This document shows, one piece after another, positions 61,136 through 64,000 of a stretch of 64,000 nt of DNA (position 1 is its first letter; each line of letters begins with the position of its first letter). Location of the stretch: NCBI GenBank assembly GCA_004352715.1, contig SCFE01000025.1, positions 2,447,986 to 2,511,985 of the forward strand, read 5' to 3'. The stretch comes from Hofstenia miamia. Taxonomy: Eukaryota > Xenacoelomorpha > Acoela. The notes under the pieces were generated by a model. The model was not told the DNA's origin and ran no database searches. It saw nothing but the letters and a program-made list of their open reading frames with translations. Position numbers and translations under genes: made by a program.

Positions 61136-64000
61136 TCAATGGCTTATTTCAGTGAATTTCAGTAGTTGTTTCTCTGATTCTAAATCGGCTACGTAGATTA
61201 CGCCGTCGTAAACAGCAACGTCGTGGGGCATTTCAAATTCATCAGATCCCCAGTCGTCGACAACCACCACCTTATTTTCTTTATAATTAACCGTCACGCT
61301 TTGTTTGGAGGCGTCGTTCAAGACATATAGTTTTTCGTCAAAGCACACCCCATAGACAAAACCTGAGCTTTCAAGTGTATTCTCCAACGCCCCACTACCA
61401 ATATTGAATACCAACACACGAGCGTTGTTTCGGTCAGCAACAAAGAGTTTTTTGTCTTTGATTGAGATGCTATGCACGACTTTCATTCCATCGCTTGATG
61501 TAATATCTCGTAAATGCGAACCTTTCTCATTGAAAACTGCAACCCTTGAATTGCAGTAGCCGTCAGCAATGTATATGTCTCCATTTTCGGTGACCGCTAC
61601 ATCAGTTGGTTTACAAAAATGCTTAGCGTCGTTTCCAGATTTATGTGGAGTACCTAAAAACAAAAACAATATTAATTCAATATGAATAGGTTCCCCATAT
61701 TATCACTTTAATATAAATACAATTTACGTGACTATGTCTATCTTAAGCATATACAGCTAAACCTCTTCTTTCAAATTTGATTCGAATCGGGATTGTCAAT
61801 AACATTTCAATTTCAAAGTGGTTAATATTAGTAATTTTTTTAGAAATATAGTATTTTAATAATTATTTTAAAGTGACATTTTAAACAGTTAAATTATATA
61901 CTAGATAGATCTATCACGTGCAATTATTACTTTATCAGCTTTAATTTTNCTTCCCTTTATATTTGGCGCTTTGTCCGATTTTTGGCGCTTTGTCAATATA
62001 CAAAAAAAATTATATTGGCGCTTGTCAGTAAAAAAATATTATGACCCATTTTACTAGAATAAACTTCATTTTCATTAAACCATACTATTTTTTACACGTT
62101 TGGAGTAGATAAACTGGCTGTAAGAACAGTTTTTATCAGTGTAAAACATCAAATTTATTATGTACATAAATGAATAGTGTTGGGCATTTCTTTTCAAAAA
62201 TCTACAAATACAAAGCTGTATTAAAACTTTCAAGCAAATAACAAAAAACCACTACTTAGCTAATGACAAATGTGTAGTAAGCAAAATTAAAACAACAGTT
62301 CTTGTAAACTCTAAAATTAATTGAAGGTTTATTTATTACATTTCCCTTGAGTTTTTTCATTTTTTGACGAGATTGAGAGGAGCTCATTGACCAGAAAACA
62401 TGTGCTTTCCTTTAAGGCATTGCAATAACAATTTTTTTCGTTTGGGATGGTAGCAAAATGTAATTTAATAAAAAATTTCAACATGTCGGATGGTTGAATC
62501 TGTAGATTGCAGTGTTGCTTACTTTCAAGTTTTTGGAGGGAAATTCATGTTTTTGTTAGTAAAATGATTTCTAATATTTTTTTCCTTTTAAAATTTATCA
62601 ATTCATAAGTGTTATCAATATTCTGTTTTCGTGCGGAAACACAAAACATGAAAAAGACAAAGCGCCATAAATTAATTTTTTTTGGCAAATTTTATATATG
62701 TTACTCTAAAAGCTGATGAAATTCTACGAAGCTTTTTTTCATGGATCCAACGTTGATTTTGTAGTACAAATACACATATATCCTCAATTCAGGATTTTCT
62801 AAGCAAAATTGAAAAAATGGCGCTTAGTCCCCTTAGAAATTCTAAAAAATGGCGCTTTTTCATACAAAGCGCAAACTTCTACTAAAATATAAGTATATAA
62901 TATATATAAATTCAAAAATTTCTTAATTTTTGCCATAAAAAATTATTGATTATTTTTCCTATAATTAAAATCCGCAAATTTTTGTCGCAAACTTCATTTT
63001 ACGAGCAGTAGCCTGTAATTATTTTAAATAATTAATTCAACATTAAAACAAGAAATGAATAATAATGCACTTCAAGGAGCGCCTTTAAACCTCTGCCATT
63101 GTAATACATACGACGATGAGTCCGACATACATTTATAGAGGTGGTTTTTTCGTACAATAAGAATGTGCGTTACAATCTTTTTTTTTCAAAAATGCGAGAA
63201 TATAGCTCACATATAAGCCGCAAATACCAGCATTCTTGATATCAACTTTGTTACAATTTATGCGAAAAATTATTAATGCCGTATTTTTAGTCTATAAAAT
63301 GTCTTTGTATTCCAATGCGTATGAAAAGTATATGGGTTAACTTGATCCCACTATCGGCCAACTGTTAAAATTGATAGCTATTTTTAAAAACTAGAATGAA
63401 GTTTCATCTATCAGACTATATTGTTTCGCTTTCTATGCCTTAAAGGGATGCCACACTATGGGCTTTGTCCCAAGTCAAATGAGCTATGTTAAGTGCCGCA
63501 TGATGAACTCATGCCCCGGCACATTCTCCGAGAGTAATTATCTTGCATTTAACTTAAGTGTTTTGTTCTAGCGAAAAGCCCATCGTGTGTTACCCCCTTA
63601 TAATGGAAATGGATTCCTTGACAAATATTGTACAGCGTCTTAAGATCCGCAAAATACGGAAATTCATAGATCAACAGCTTATGTTATAATAAAATATAAA
63701 TAATCGTTTTCGACATTGACTGATTTTTTCGGTATAAATATAATGACTTTTCTTACCAAGTTGCAATAAAACTTTGTCTTCATTAGGATCTATCTTTAAA
63801 ACGATATGTGCTGATACATCGGTTGTCCAAATATTCCCTTTATGGTCACTGCTGATACCATGAGGGAGATACATTTTGCCAGCACCTAATTTTGGCTGAT
63901 CTGTCAGTACTCCATCGAATTTATCCACCATTCTGATAACAGGAGCTTCAATGGGTTTTTCATAATTACCAAATTCTCTTCCATTGCGGTGAATGATATA
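61136..64000 (-). CDS. Peptidyl-alpha-hydroxyglycine alpha-amidating lyase (PAL), 3' part
   Basis: PAL cleaves peptidyl-alpha-hydroxyglycine to an amidated peptide and glyoxylate, the last step in making amidated neuropeptides in secretory granules. Two exons are visible, 64000-63757 and 61653-61136. They join at a split Gly codon (G/GT) across a 2.1-kb intron with GTAAG and TTTTTAG borders. The beta-propeller strands carry the zinc-ligand histidines in YLPHGISSDHKGNIW, VVHSISI and EFEMPHDVAV, the catalytic-type Tyr and a Cys in DGYCNSRVAV, the partner Cys in HFCKPTDVAV, and the Arg in ADRNNARV. All key residues appear present. The protein ends TEISH right after the propeller, with no transmembrane segment, so it is a soluble form. 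Whether a PHM domain precedes it cannot be seen because the 5' end is outside the window. It is convergent with the channel gene. Confidence 0.95.
61962..62875. repeat. GGCGCTTTGTC motif cluster in the PAL intron
   Basis: GGCGCTTTGTC occurs at 61964 and 61984, GGCGCTTGTC at about 62017, the inverted GACAAAGCGCC at 62656, and ATGGCGCTT/AAAGCGC variants at 62818-62873. Repeated subterminal motifs in both orientations around about 0.9 kb of otherwise AT-rich DNA suggest a non-autonomous transposon, but exact termini and a target duplication were not found. Confidence 0.4.

Overview
The window is animal nuclear DNA: AT-rich, with spliced protein-coding genes (introns from about 38 bp to several kb), hAT-type and mariner/Tc1-type transposons and non-LTR retrotransposon remnants. 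It is a draft assembly with scaffold gaps at 4005-5004, 11002-11010, 15959-15979 and 44914-45121, plus single ambiguous bases. The species cannot be fixed from the sequence. A separate soluble-ended PAL gene and the transposon mix would suit an arthropod or another invertebrate, but that is only a guess.

Layout. (1) Positions 490-60252 (+) hold about 45 exons of one very large gene of the inositol 1,4,5-trisphosphate receptor / ryanodine receptor superfamily, built like an IP3 receptor (MIR beta-trefoils, RIH/armadillo solenoid, six-helix channel domain). Its 5' end lies left of the window and at least one exon is missing, probably in the 1-kb gap. (2) Between its beta-trefoil exons and its IP3-core alpha-domain exons, on the same strand, lies a 14-3-3 gene (8817-19380, first exon not found). 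Its introns carry a 470-bp tandem repeat with palindromes, a 650-bp hairpin-like inverted repeat and a hAT-type MITE. (3) Positions 61136-64000 (-) hold the 3' half of a peptidyl-alpha-hydroxyglycine alpha-amidating lyase (PAL) gene, tail to tail with the channel gene. Both genes have AATAAA signals in the 0.9-kb convergent interval.

The most unusual object is the channel gene. Conserved cysteines, the last transmembrane helix and the CFIC motif all align without gaps to IP3 and ryanodine receptors. The glycine-rich selectivity filter (GGGVGD / GGGIGD) is replaced by GIQNYV, the beta-side IP3-contact loop (RTTGR in rat IP3R1) is replaced, and most alpha-side basic contacts are kept. The protein appears to stop shortly after CFIC, without the paired histidines or a coiled-coil tail. 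A pair of homologous, probably mutually exclusive exons and a GC-AG intron add interest. It looks like a divergent, perhaps non-canonical or non-conducting, member of the family.

The rest is intronic DNA with MITEs, a decayed Tc1 element, reverse-transcriptase fragments, microsatellites and AT-rich sequence in which I see no genes. Exon borders were set by hand from splice signals, phase and family alignment. Some may be off by a base, especially near homopolymers.
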